From the NCBI GenBank assembly GCA_034421095.1, contig DAOUKR010000026.1, positions 186,001 to 250,000 of the forward strand: DNA of 64,000 nt, read 5' to 3'. The translations under genes and the position numbers were made by a program. The notes beneath the pieces were generated by a model. It was not told the DNA's origin. It did no database searches and saw only the letters and a list, made by a program, of their open reading frames with translations. This DNA comes from JAGWBG01 sp034421095 (GTDB taxonomy: Bacteria; Chloroflexota; Dehalococcoidia; Lucifugimonadales; JAGWBF01). This document shows positions 32,855-41,588 of this stretch, one piece after another. The first letter of the stretch is position 1; every line of letters begins with the position of its first letter.

Positions 32855-34885
32855 ATGCTCTACAGCGCATACCAATATTCCCGGTGGGACGGGTCTCAGA
32901 ATATATTCGACATGGATGCAGAGGAGCTTATGGACCATCTTTCCAATGAGCTTCTCGAGCATGGCGACATATTGAAAGCCCTGAGAGATCTCATGCGCCG
33001 GGGTATGCAGGACAACCAGGGGCGGCAGATGCCGGGCCTGAACGACCTCATGGAGCAGCTAAAAAACCAGCGTCGCCAGCAGCTTCAGCAGTTCAATATG
33101 GACTCGGTGATGGATGACATCAAGGAGCGGCTGGACGAAATTCTCAAGACGGAGCGCGAGGGCATTCAGAAACGGTTGGACGAGGCTCGTCAGCAGACTG
33201 AGGACGCCGAGGGGCCTGAGCGGGTCCAGATGGAGTCCCTCAGCCAGCTTCTGGAGCAGCGCGCTCAACGCAACCTGGACAAGCTGGACAACATGCCCAA
33301 TAGCACCGGCGGCGCCATCAAGGAACTGATGGAGTACGACTTCATGGACCCCGAGGCCCAGCGCATGTTCCAGGAGCTTCTGGATATGCTCAGAAGCCAG
33401 ATGGCGCAAAACCTCTCCCAGGACATGATGCAAAATCTCCAGAGTATGACCCCCGATGATATGGCTGCTTTAAGGGAGATGCTGAGCCAGCTAAACCGGA
33501 TGCTTCAGGACAAGGCTATGGGACGTGAGCCTGACTTTGACGGCTTCATGCAGCAGTTCGGGCCAATGTTTGGCCCCAACCCTCCTCAGAGCCTGGAAGA
33601 GTTAATGGAGCATCTCATGTCCCAGATGGCCCAGATGCAGTCGTTGATGGAGAGCATGTCCCCCGAGGCGCGCCAACAGCTGGAGGATGCGCTTAACTCT
33701 GTGCTGGACCCGGAGACCCAGCGAGAACTGGCCCAGCTTTCCTCACTCATGGAGCAGTTGATGCCCATGGATGCGATGCGCCGCGAGTATCCCTTTCTTG
33801 GCGACGATAGCCTCACCCTGGACCAGGCCATGCAACTCATGGGCAACCTCCAGGACATGGATGAGTTGGAGAGGTCGCTCCGTGAGGCCATGCGTACGGG
33901 CAGACCGGACGAAGTGGACCCCGACCAGCTAGCCGAGCTTCTTGGCGAGGAGGCCCGGCGCACCTGGGAGCAGCTACAGCACCTCCTGGAAGTCCTGAAA
34001 GAAGGGGGCTACATAAAGGACACCGAGAGCCCGGAGCTTACCCCCAGGGCCATCAGGAGAATCGGGCAGAAGGCGCTCAAAGAGGTCTTTATGAACCTGA
34101 AGAAAGACCGTATGGGCAACCACGAGCTGCACACACGGGGTACGGCAGGGGATTCCATTACCGATACCAAGGCCTACGAGTTCGGCGACCCCTTCCAGCT
34201 TGACCTCCATACCACGGTGAAGAACGCCATCGTGCGTACAGGGCCTGACGTGCCGGTGCGTCTCGCTCCCGATGACTTTGAGATTTTTCGCAGCGAGCAC
34301 ATGACCCAGGCATCTACCGTGGTCCTCCTTGACCAGAGCAGGTCTATGGGACTATTCGGCAGCTACCAGGCGGCAAAGAAGGTGGCTATGGCCCTTTTTG
34401 CCCTGATTAACGGCCAGTTTCCCAGGGATAGCCTGTACGTTATCGGTTTCTCCGATTACGCCAGGGAGATAAAGGAGGACGACCTGCCCAAGAGCAACTG
34501 GAACGCCTGGGTGTCGGGAACCAACATACACCATGCCCTCATGCTCTCCCGCAAGCTGCTGTCCAGGGATAAGGGAGGCACTCGCCAGATTATCCTCATC
34601 ACCGACGGCGAACCCACTGCCCACCTGGAGGGAGACCGGTCCTTCTTCAGCTATCCCCCCAGCTACAAGACCATAATGGAGACCCTAAAAGAGGTCCGAC
34701 GCTGCACCCAGGAGGGCATCCGCATCAACACCTTCATGCTGGAGAACAACTACCAGTTGATGAACTTCGTTGACAAGATAACCCGCATCAACCGGGGAAG
34801 GGCCTTCTACAGCAGCCCCGACAGGCTGGGCGAGTACGTCCTGGTGGACTACGTCTCCAACCGGAAGAAGCGGGTTGCCGCTTAA
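32855..34885 (+). CDS. VWA-domain protein, magnesium-chelatase/CoxE-like
   Basis: A 676-aa cytoplasmic protein. The long N-terminal half is helical and rich in Gln, Met and Leu (MEQLKNQRRQQLQQF, LRSQMAQNLSQDMMQNLQSM), probably coiled coil. The C-terminal part is a von Willebrand A domain with the metal site DQSRSMG (Asp493) and TDGEPTAHL. Proteins of this type usually work with a MoxR/BchI AAA ATPase to insert metals or remodel complexes, but no such ATPase is adjacent. The ATG at 32855 with GGAGGA 5 nt upstream is chosen; the frame is open further upstream. Confidence 0.85.
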   Translation: MLYSAYQYSRWDGSQNIFDMDAEELMDHLSNELLEHGDILKALRDLMRRGMQDNQGRQMPGLNDLMEQLKNQRRQQLQQFNMDSVMDDIKERLDEILKTEREGIQKRLDEARQQTEDAEGPERVQMESLSQLLEQRAQRNLDKLDNMPNSTGGAIKELMEYDFMDPEAQRMFQELLDMLRSQMAQNLSQDMMQNLQSMTPDDMAALREMLSQLNRMLQDKAMGREPDFDGFMQQFGPMFGPNPPQSLEELMEHLMSQMAQMQSLMESMSPEARQQLEDALNSVLDPETQRELAQLSSLMEQLMPMDAMRREYPFLGDDSLTLDQAMQLMGNLQDMDELERSLREAMRTGRPDEVDPDQLAELLGEEARRTWEQLQHLLEVLKEGGYIKDTESPELTPRAIRRIGQKALKEVFMNLKKDRMGNHELHTRGTAGDSITDTKAYEFGDPFQLDLHTTVKNAIVRTGPDVPVRLAPDDFEIFRSEHMTQASTVVLLDQSRSMGLFGSYQAAKKVAMALFALINGQFPRDSLYVIGFSDYAREIKEDDLPKSNWNAWVSGTNIHHALMLSRKLLSRDKGGTRQIILITDGEPTAHLEGDRSFFSYPPSYKTIMETLKEVRRCTQEGIRINTFMLENNYQLMNFVDKITRINRGRAFYSSPDRLGEYVLVDYVSNRKKRVAA

Positions 34886-35046
34886 ACGCCAACTCCAACC
34901 CAACACTGCGAAGTAGACCTGTGGCCCACGACTCCCGGCCTGTGTGCAGCGTTTCATAAAAACAGGCATCTCCGGTTCTTGTCGTTGGTGTATAATTCCC
35001 AGAAGATAGATATGTACCTCCCTATACCCTATCCTTACAGCATGGA

Positions 35047-35760
35047 ATGGTGAAACCAATGGATAAATCGTTCCACACTAATTTCTGGCTAATTGAAGTA
35101 TCATCGGATTTGAACATACTCAAAGAACATTTGAAGCATATTGAAGAACAGGTGGAGCGGTGGCGCCAGTCGGCAGAAGGCGTTCTCGACACACTCTCGG
35201 AAAAGTCGCCTTCCCTTAGCCCAAATGACCAGCAACCCTGGTCACGGTTTGCACATGAAATCCATGACAACTACATTGAGTTCCGGCTCCCGCGCATCCT
35301 TTATAACCCCTTCCTAGTTTCTTTATATACCGTGTATGAGACCACTGTAACGGAAATTGCCCGCCTCATCCAGGAGAAGAGAGGGCAGAAGATTTCTCTG
35401 GACGACATCGGAGGAAGCGATTTCCCCGACCGTGCCAAAAAGTACTGCCAACACATTCTCACCTTTGAACTCTCCAAGAATGACCAGTCCTGGGAGCGGC
35501 TAAAAGTGCTTGCTGACCTTCGTCACGCCATTGCCCATGCAAACGGGCGTCTCGTAATGGTCGAAGAGAGCAGGAGGAAGAGAATCCGGGAATGGATGGA
35601 GAGGGACATAGGTATTGAAGATTACTACGGAGACATCATTGTCAGCCAGTCCTTCGTTAGGGAGACCTTCGGCATAGTCAAAGACAGCTTGGAAGACTTG
35701 CTAAAAAGGTATAACGAGGCGGCGCTGCAAATGAGCAAGAAGGAAGTCCCCTGGAAGTAG
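35047..35760 (+). CDS. HEPN-like helical protein of unknown function
   Basis: A 237-aa helix-rich protein. The segment LADLRHAIAHANGR holds an R-x4-H (RHAIAH) pair, the HEPN ribonuclease signature, in the usual place near the end of the helical bundle. The N-terminus is strongly charged (KEHLKHIEEQVERWRQ). It has no MNT partner next to it and stands between a VWA gene and xdhC. It may be an orphan HEPN RNase or part of a defence or stress system. The start at 35047 is the first ATG-like codon; ATG 35059 (MDKSFH) is also possible. Confidence 0.72.
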   Translation: MVKPMDKSFHTNFWLIEVSSDLNILKEHLKHIEEQVERWRQSAEGVLDTLSEKSPSLSPNDQQPWSRFAHEIHDNYIEFRLPRILYNPFLVSLYTVYETTVTEIARLIQEKRGQKISLDDIGGSDFPDRAKKYCQHILTFELSKNDQSWERLKVLADLRHAIAHANGRLVMVEESRRKRIREWMERDIGIEDYYGDIIVSQSFVRETFGIVKDSLEDLLKRYNEAALQMSKKEVPWK

Positions 35761-35953
35761 TATGGATAGCCCTGGCAGCCTTTATAAGCGCCTCGGATTC
35801 CTCGTTCCCCTACGCTTCGCTCTGAATGACAGGAAATCGAAAGCCCTGTCTAACTGAGAGTCCGGCACGATGATACCTGCTGCACTCTGGCATCCTACGG
35901 TGTTATCTGGTATTCTGTGTGTAGACCATCCTTTTTGTATCAGGTGAAGGAGC

Positions 35954-37090
35954 ATGAAGGAAGTAATACAAGAGGCGGTGAAGCTTCTTGAGGGTAGCCA
36001 ACCCTGCGTACTCGCCACGGTGGTGAGGACGAAAGGCTCTACCCCTCAGAAACCCGGGGCCAAGCTACTCGTCCGCAGGGACGGCAGTGGTGTGGGCACT
36101 CTTGGAGGCGGGTGTGTGGAAGGCGACATCTGGTATGCCGCCAAAGAGATAATGCGTCGAGAGGGAGGACCCGAGTTTCGTGACTATCTGCTCAACGAGG
36201 ACATCGCCGCAAGGGATGGTCTGGTATGTGGTGGCACCATGTATTTCTTCATCGAGCCGCTCCGTGACCCCCAGGACTTCCTGCCCTTCGGCGAGGAAAT
36301 GATGGGGGCCTACGAGAGTGGCAACCCGGTGAGCGTTGCTACGCTGGTCAGGACAGATTCTGGCCGGGGGGACGTGGGAGCCAGAATGTTGCTGCGGGAG
36401 GATGGCTCCACCTACGGCTCCCTGGGAGACTTGGAGTTGGACGACCTGGCGCTGGATGCGTCTCGTCAGGTGGCCGACCTGGGCACCAACAAGCACGTCA
36501 TAACCCACGACGGGGTTGAGCTTTTCGTGGAAGGCTTCACAACCCCACCTACCCTGGTGCTGATGGGGGGCGGCCACGTATCCAGGGCTACCTATGCCCT
36601 CGCCAATATGCTGGGTTTCCGAATCTACGTGGTGGACGACCGGCCCCAGTTCGCCAACAGGGAGCGTTTCCCGGAGGCCGCGGACACTATAGTAGTCCCC
36701 GACTATGCCAATGGCCTGGACCAAGTCCCCATAAACGCCAACACATTCATCGTAATAGCCACCCGTGGCCACTGGTTTGACGACCTTGCTCTGGAGGCGG
36801 CTGTCCGTACCCCGGCCAAGTACGTGGGACTGCTGGGGAGCAGGCGCAAGACCATCCTTATATACCAGCGCCTGATACAGCTGGGCGTATCCCCGGAGCG
36901 GTTGAAGGACGTCCACGCCCCCATAGGACTGGACATAGGCGCTCTCACACCCGAGGAGCTGGCTGTCAGCATCATGTCGGAAATCGTTATGTTCCGGCAC
37001 GGCGGCTCCGGTGGCGCTATGAGAATGGATGAGAAGTACTTCAACCGGGCAATAGACAAGGTAATGCCCACCGAGGCCGCATCGGTCTAG
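35954..37090 (+). CDS. xdhC: XdhC/CoxI-family molybdenum hydroxylase maturation factor
   Basis: XdhC-type proteins bind molybdenum cofactor and help its sulfuration and insertion into xanthine- or CO-dehydrogenase-type enzymes. The N-terminal XdhC_CoxI domain (PCVLATVVRTKGSTPQKPGAK, in part, and GTLGGGCVEG) is followed by a Rossmann-like XdhC_C domain (LMGGGHVSRATYALANMLGF and YVGLLGSRRK). GAAGGAG precedes the ATG. The MocA-like gene follows after 8 nt. The hydroxylase itself is not in the window. Confidence 0.92.
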   Translation: MKEVIQEAVKLLEGSQPCVLATVVRTKGSTPQKPGAKLLVRRDGSGVGTLGGGCVEGDIWYAAKEIMRREGGPEFRDYLLNEDIAARDGLVCGGTMYFFIEPLRDPQDFLPFGEEMMGAYESGNPVSVATLVRTDSGRGDVGARMLLREDGSTYGSLGDLELDDLALDASRQVADLGTNKHVITHDGVELFVEGFTTPPTLVLMGGGHVSRATYALANMLGFRIYVVDDRPQFANRERFPEAADTIVVPDYANGLDQVPINANTFIVIATRGHWFDDLALEAAVRTPAKYVGLLGSRRKTILIYQRLIQLGVSPERLKDVHAPIGLDIGALTPEELAVSIMSEIVMFRHGGSGGAMRMDEKYFNRAIDKVMPTEAASV

Positions 37091-37098
37091 GGGGAGTA

Positions 37099-37797
37099 AT
37101 GGCAACTATAGCTGCCCTTCTCCTGGCTGCGGGAGAGTCCACCCGAATGGGGGATCTCAAGGCCCTCCTCACCTGGCACGACAGGCCGTTGATTGAGCAT
37201 CAAATATCCGCCCTCGCTTCGGCGGGTGTATCTCGGACCTTCCTAGTCCTTGGGCACCAGTCGAAAAAGCTAAAGTCCCTGCTTGAGGGCCGTCCAGAAA
37301 TCCAGTGTGTCTACAACCCCGATTATAAACAGGGCAAGACCACGTCCATAAAGGCCGGCCTGCACGCTCTAAAAGCCTCTTCAATCCCTCCTGCTGCGGG
37401 AGAACAAGGCGAGGCTGTACGTCTACCCCAGGAGGAGTCCATACTTATCCTGAACGTAGACCAGCCCCGCTCCGCCGACACCATACGCCGAGTAATGGAG
37501 CTACACTGTCGGGCCGACTCCGCAAAACGCACCTGTCTGATTACCATACCCACTTACGGCGGCAAAGGGGGGCACCCCATAATTCTGTCCCTGTCCCTGA
37601 TGGATGAGCTTCTGGATATATCGGAGGACACGTTGGGGGTCAAGGACGTGGTCCGCAGACACGTGAAGGAGACGCAACGGGTGGAAATAGACTCACCGGA
37701 GATACTTCTCGACCTGAATACTCCCCAGGACTATCGGAAGGCTCTGGAGATGTCGTCCACTCATGCGTTGACAAAGGAACAAAGGCTGTTACAATAA
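37099..37797 (+). CDS. MocA/MobA-like molybdenum cofactor nucleotidyltransferase
   Basis: A 232-aa NTP-transferase. The N-terminal LLLAAGESTRMGDLKALL nucleotide loop and the ILNVDQPRSADTI metal-binding Asp are as in MocA, which makes molybdopterin cytosine dinucleotide for xanthine-dehydrogenase-type enzymes. GKGGHPIILS and the C-terminal DLNTPQDY also fit. It is in one operon with xdhC, which supports a MocA rather than a MobA role. MoaD-MoaE at 17858 could supply the molybdopterin. Confidence 0.88.
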   Translation: MATIAALLLAAGESTRMGDLKALLTWHDRPLIEHQISALASAGVSRTFLVLGHQSKKLKSLLEGRPEIQCVYNPDYKQGKTTSIKAGLHALKASSIPPAAGEQGEAVRLPQEESILILNVDQPRSADTIRRVMELHCRADSAKRTCLITIPTYGGKGGHPIILSLSLMDELLDISEDTLGVKDVVRRHVKETQRVEIDSPEILLDLNTPQDYRKALEMSSTHALTKEQRLLQ

Positions 37798-37839
37798 TGG
37801 CATAAATCCACTCTGTGGGTGCGAAAGGAGAAAGGGAAC

Positions 37840-39666
37840 ATGCCAGAATACGATATGATTATTCGGAATGGCACAATAGTAGATGGGACAGGTGGTCTGC
37901 CCGCCTACAGAGGAGACGTTGCTATCAAGGACGGCAAGATTGCCATGGTTAGCGGCGCAATCAAGGCTTCCGCCAAAAAGGAACTGGACGCCAGCGGGTG
38001 CATAGTAGCCCCCGGAGCGATTGACCTTCATAATCATTACGACCTCCAGCTCAACTGGGAACCATACGCCACTATGTCAGGCTGGCACGGCGTGACCACA
38101 GTTGCCATAGGCCAGTGTGGTTTCGGGTTCGCACCCTGCAAACCCGAAGATAGAGAATACGCCATGCGTCTTCTGACCAGGATAGAGGCCATTCCCCTCA
38201 GGACTATGGAGTTGGGCCTGCGGTGGGACTGGGAGACCTTCCCCCAGTGGATGGACAGCCTGTCCAGAAACCCCTTGGGTGTCAACGTGGGCGCTCTGGT
38301 CCCCTTCAATCCCCTGAGATTGTACGTGGTGGGACCCGAAGAGTCCCGGGAAAGGGTCAACGCAACCGAGAAGGAAACAAAGCAGATGCAGGCCATAGTC
38401 CACGAGGCGATGCAGGCGGGGGCCTTCGGTTGGTCTTCCATGAAGACGCTGCTCAATCGCCCCGACGATGGCCGCTTTATACCCAGCCAGGTAGCCTCCA
38501 ACGAGGAGTATATGGCTCTGGCGGAGGTACTGTCCGAGTTTGGGATAGGCAGCATAGGCTGGACAAGGGGCGCGGCCGAGCGGCCACTTCCGCCGGGTGA
38601 GCCGGACCTGCTCGGAGGCTCCGACATAACAGGTTCCGGTGGACTGGCGTTTGACCCCGTAGAGGGCGACGCCCACGGCAGAGGCCGGGAGGACTTCCTG
38701 ATTCAGATGTGCCTGGCCAGCGGACGGCCCCTCCAGTGGGGAGCGGTCAGCCAGAGCGAGGCCGCACCGGAACGCTATAAGGAGCAGTTGGCCTTCCTTG
38801 AGCGTGCCAATGCCGAGGGGGCGCTTATGTTCGCCCAGAGCAGCGCCGTCGCTATTTCACCGGTGTTTGAGCTTGCCGAGTACAACGGGTTCGATGCGAT
38901 GCCGAACTGGATAGACCCCTTCGTCGGCACTCCGGAAGAGCGGATTGCCAAGCTGAAGACCCCCGGCGTGCGAGACCGGATGAGACAGGACGTGGGAGCC
39001 TGGACCGGGACTGGTGGAACGGCCGACGTTGCATCTGACTGGAGCAAGATGCGAGTGGTCGAGGTACGGAACGAGAGGAATTTCCAGTACGAGGGGATGA
39101 CTATCGCAGAGTTGGCCGAAGCAACGGGCAAGCATCCCATGGATGCCATGCTGGACCTGGCGCTGGACGAGGACCTGCTGACTGAGTTCTCGACCGACCC
39201 CACTACCGGCACGGACCCCCAGGCTATGGTAGAAATCCAGAACCATCCCTATACCCACCCCTGTGTCTCCGATGGTGGCGCACACGTCCGTTATTTGACC
39301 GTCGGCACGTGGCCCGTTAACTTCCTGTCTTTGTGGACAAGGGACCGGGAGATTATGAGCCTGGAGAAGGCCCACTACAAGCTAAGCGGCCTGCCGGCAT
39401 GGATTGCCGGATTCACCGACAGGGGTATCCTGAGGGAAGGTTACGCTGCCGACATAATCGTATACGACATGGACAAGCTGGGCCTGCAATACAGCAGCCC
39501 GGTGTATTCCACCGACTTCCCCGGAGGAGAACGGCGGCTTATCCAGAAGGCCAAGGGCATACGCTACACCGTGGTCAACGGTGAGGTGACCTTTGAAGAG
39601 GATACCGTGTGCACCGGGGCCACACCGGGCAAGCTGCTCCGCAGCTACGATATGGTAAGCAGATAA
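37840..39666 (+). CDS. N-acyl-D-amino-acid deacylase-like amidohydrolase, copy 1
   Basis: Metal-dependent amidohydrolase of the D-aminoacylase/dihydroorotase superfamily, 608 aa. Markers: YDMIIRNGTIVDGTGG, the metal-binding GAIDLHNHYDLQLNWEP, CGFGFAPCKPEDR, and the C-terminal SDGGAHVRYL with an essential Asp. The C-terminal beta part (ADIIVYDMDKLG, GERRLIQKAKGIRYTVVNG) is typical. The ATG at 37840 follows an AAAGGAG-type site. Two paralogues lie at 52540 and 55917. Likely substrates are N-acyl-D-amino acids or other N-acyl compounds. A good terminator lies downstream. Confidence 0.88.
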   Translation: MPEYDMIIRNGTIVDGTGGLPAYRGDVAIKDGKIAMVSGAIKASAKKELDASGCIVAPGAIDLHNHYDLQLNWEPYATMSGWHGVTTVAIGQCGFGFAPCKPEDREYAMRLLTRIEAIPLRTMELGLRWDWETFPQWMDSLSRNPLGVNVGALVPFNPLRLYVVGPEESRERVNATEKETKQMQAIVHEAMQAGAFGWSSMKTLLNRPDDGRFIPSQVASNEEYMALAEVLSEFGIGSIGWTRGAAERPLPPGEPDLLGGSDITGSGGLAFDPVEGDAHGRGREDFLIQMCLASGRPLQWGAVSQSEAAPERYKEQLAFLERANAEGALMFAQSSAVAISPVFELAEYNGFDAMPNWIDPFVGTPEERIAKLKTPGVRDRMRQDVGAWTGTGGTADVASDWSKMRVVEVRNERNFQYEGMTIAELAEATGKHPMDAMLDLALDEDLLTEFSTDPTTGTDPQAMVEIQNHPYTHPCVSDGGAHVRYLTVGTWPVNFLSLWTRDREIMSLEKAHYKLSGLPAWIAGFTDRGILREGYAADIIVYDMDKLGLQYSSPVYSTDFPGGERRLIQKAKGIRYTVVNGEVTFEEDTVCTGATPGKLLRSYDMVSR

Positions 39667-39694
39667 CCCACTGCCGAGCTAGGGACGCGAAAAG

Positions 39695-39723
39695 AAAGTG
39701 CCCCGATATTTTCGGGGCACTTT
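39695..39723. terminator. terminator hairpin between convergent genes
   Basis: AAAGTGCCCCGA pairs perfectly over 12 bp with TCGGGGCACTTT around a TATTT loop. TTTCC follows on the plus strand and AAA runs precede it, so it can act in both directions. Confidence 0.8.
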
Positions 39724-39744
39724 CCTTTGGCTTCCTGTGCTTGG

Positions 39745-40281
39745 TTATCCGCTAGGTTGCCCGACCCGGCGACGATGTGCCCCATGGGATTTTGGACGGC
39801 GCCTTGTGCTATTGCCATTGGCCCTTATTTTTCGCATCTCCTCTTCAATCAACATGAAGTCCTTTTTCGGCAGGAGATGCAGTTTGCTCTGGGCAAAAGC
39901 TATATACCAGTCCTCTGGCGCCCATTTACGCACATATTCCAGCCGGGGAGCCAGCTGACACGCGTCTATAAACTCATTCTCGTCCAGAATATACTGGGAC
40001 TGAATGTTTACCTTGAAAGCCCAGGGGCTATTGTTGCCCTCCTTCTTCCATACGGGAGCAGGGTCTTCAGCGTACCGGGAGGTAGCCGTGGCCGTAGCTG
40101 CGAAATATCTCTTTCCGCCGATGTAGTACAGAATCCGGTCGCCGGGTTCTATGCGCTGCGCCTTCCGTTGGAGGTGGGCATTCAGGCCCTGCACCGTGAA
40201 GCCAAGATCACGAGTAACCCGAAAGTTCTCCAGGTTGGTAATCATCATCCAGTAATTTCTGGGCATCGTTACCTCTGCCAT
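39745..40281 (-). CDS. EVE-domain protein
   Basis: A 178-aa protein with the PUA-like EVE fold: NYWMMITNLENFRVTRDLGF, RIEPGDRILYYIGGKRYFAATATATS (in part) and WKKEGNNSPWAFKV. EVE domains bind modified bases in DNA or RNA, sometimes with restriction or toxin-antitoxin systems. The basic tail (STRRRPKSHGAHRRR) could help bind nucleic acid. It lies near a Fic-domain gene on the same strand, 105 nt downstream of it. Confidence 0.85.
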   Translation of the reverse strand: MAEVTMPRNYWMMITNLENFRVTRDLGFTVQGLNAHLQRKAQRIEPGDRILYYIGGKRYFAATATATSRYAEDPAPVWKKEGNNSPWAFKVNIQSQYILDENEFIDACQLAPRLEYVRKWAPEDWYIAFAQSKLHLLPKKDFMLIEEEMRKIRANGNSTRRRPKSHGAHRRRVGQPSG

Positions 40282-40386
40282 GTCAAAAAATGATGCACTT
40301 ACATTCTAACATATCCTATCCCTTGCCAGCACGTGAATCCCTAACGTGTTACATTCGGTGGCGTACCACTATCTTTATGCTTGTTG

Positions 40387-41469
40387 CTATAGCCGCCGCC
40401 GTTCCTGAGCGCTGACCGACTCATGCGCACCCGGTCTCGCTAAGGATGCACCGGTCAGCCTGTATTTCCTGTTCCGCCCCATTCCTTCTGGGATGAGAAA
40501 ACCCTTGGCCACCATCGAAGTGAGGTCTCTCGTAGCAGTAAGATGGGAAACACCGGTAACCTCAATATAGTCACGTCGTGCGATCTCTCCTTTGCGCCTT
40601 GCGTACACAAGCCCGTCAATCTGCCTGTCCGAGAGTCCCAACGGCCTCAGTTCCCTGTGGATGTCATCCACCATCATCTGCCACTCAGTTAGACGGCTCT
40701 CAAGAAGTCGAGCCTGTACACCAAGTGACGTGCAAAAGAACTCCAGCCAGGGAGTTGCATCATACCGGTCCGGAAACTTCGATCCAAGTGTGCTTGCCAG
40801 AGCTTTGATGTACTCATCACGGTTACGTTGGTAGTAGCTGTCCAATGCCAGAAGATTCCGGAATCCCCAGCCACTGCTCTGAAGTATGAAAGTTGCCAGT
40901 AGCCGGGCGGTACGTCCATTGCCGTCTACGAAGGGATGAATGGCAACCATATGGACATGGGCAACACCGGCCTTGAGTATGGGATGGAGACCATCATCTC
41001 TGAGAGCTTCAACTAGCTCCCTCATTAGAGGGACGATATCAAGTTGGTGTGGGGGTTGATAGACCTTGACACCATTGTCATCAATCCAATTAGTGTCCCT
41101 CCTGTATTGCCCGGGAAGGTAATGGTAGTCTCGCATTCCTCGCATTAGGAACCAATGCATCTGCCGGATTATCCGTTCATCCAGCACTACATCTTGGTCT
41201 TCACTCATAAAGTCTACAAATTCCAGCGCTCTTGCATAGTTAGCGACATCCGAGCGGTTAACACTTAGCTCCGCCTCAGCCCTTTCCTGTTCTTCCGCAG
41301 ATATGCTGGGGTTTTCAATCATTGTTGACGAATACGATTGCCGGATAAAAGCTTCACGGCGCATCCATTCCTCATACTTGGGCATTATCAGGAAACGGTC
41401 CACACGGAACCGTATTCGCTCCAACTCTTCAAGGTCAAGTGTGTGATTTCCCGGCGTTACAAAAAACAT
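40387..41469 (-). CDS. Fic-domain AMP-transferase with winged helix
   Basis: A 360-aa Fic protein. The active-site HPFVDGNGRTAR is complete (residues 178-189). An N-terminal inhibitory helix carries S-x3-E-N (Ser48, Glu52, Asn53), marking a class II self-inhibited Fic enzyme. A C-terminal winged-helix part (GEIARRDYIEVTGVSHLTATRDL, in part) ends the protein. It likely attaches AMP to a target protein and may repress its own gene. No FicA antitoxin is needed or seen. Plain codon use does not suggest recent transfer. Confidence 0.92.
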   Translation of the reverse strand: MFFVTPGNHTLDLEELERIRFRVDRFLIMPKYEEWMRREAFIRQSYSSTMIENPSISAEEQERAEAELSVNRSDVANYARALEFVDFMSEDQDVVLDERIIRQMHWFLMRGMRDYHYLPGQYRRDTNWIDDNGVKVYQPPHQLDIVPLMRELVEALRDDGLHPILKAGVAHVHMVAIHPFVDGNGRTARLLATFILQSSGWGFRNLLALDSYYQRNRDEYIKALASTLGSKFPDRYDATPWLEFFCTSLGVQARLLESRLTEWQMMVDDIHRELRPLGLSDRQIDGLVYARRKGEIARRDYIEVTGVSHLTATRDLTSMVAKGFLIPEGMGRNRKYRLTGASLARPGAHESVSAQERRRL

Positions 41470-41588
41470 AAGATACTTATCTTCATATCATTGGACAATC
41501 GTAGACTATTTAATTGACTACTATAGACGAATGATGACATTCAAGGTATCATTTGTCAAGAGTTGATGAGGTGAGCAAGTTAGGCCCC

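Noticed and set aside
36065..37105. Minus-strand open frame opposite xdhC
   Set aside because: xdhC on the plus strand has full family motifs; this frame has none.
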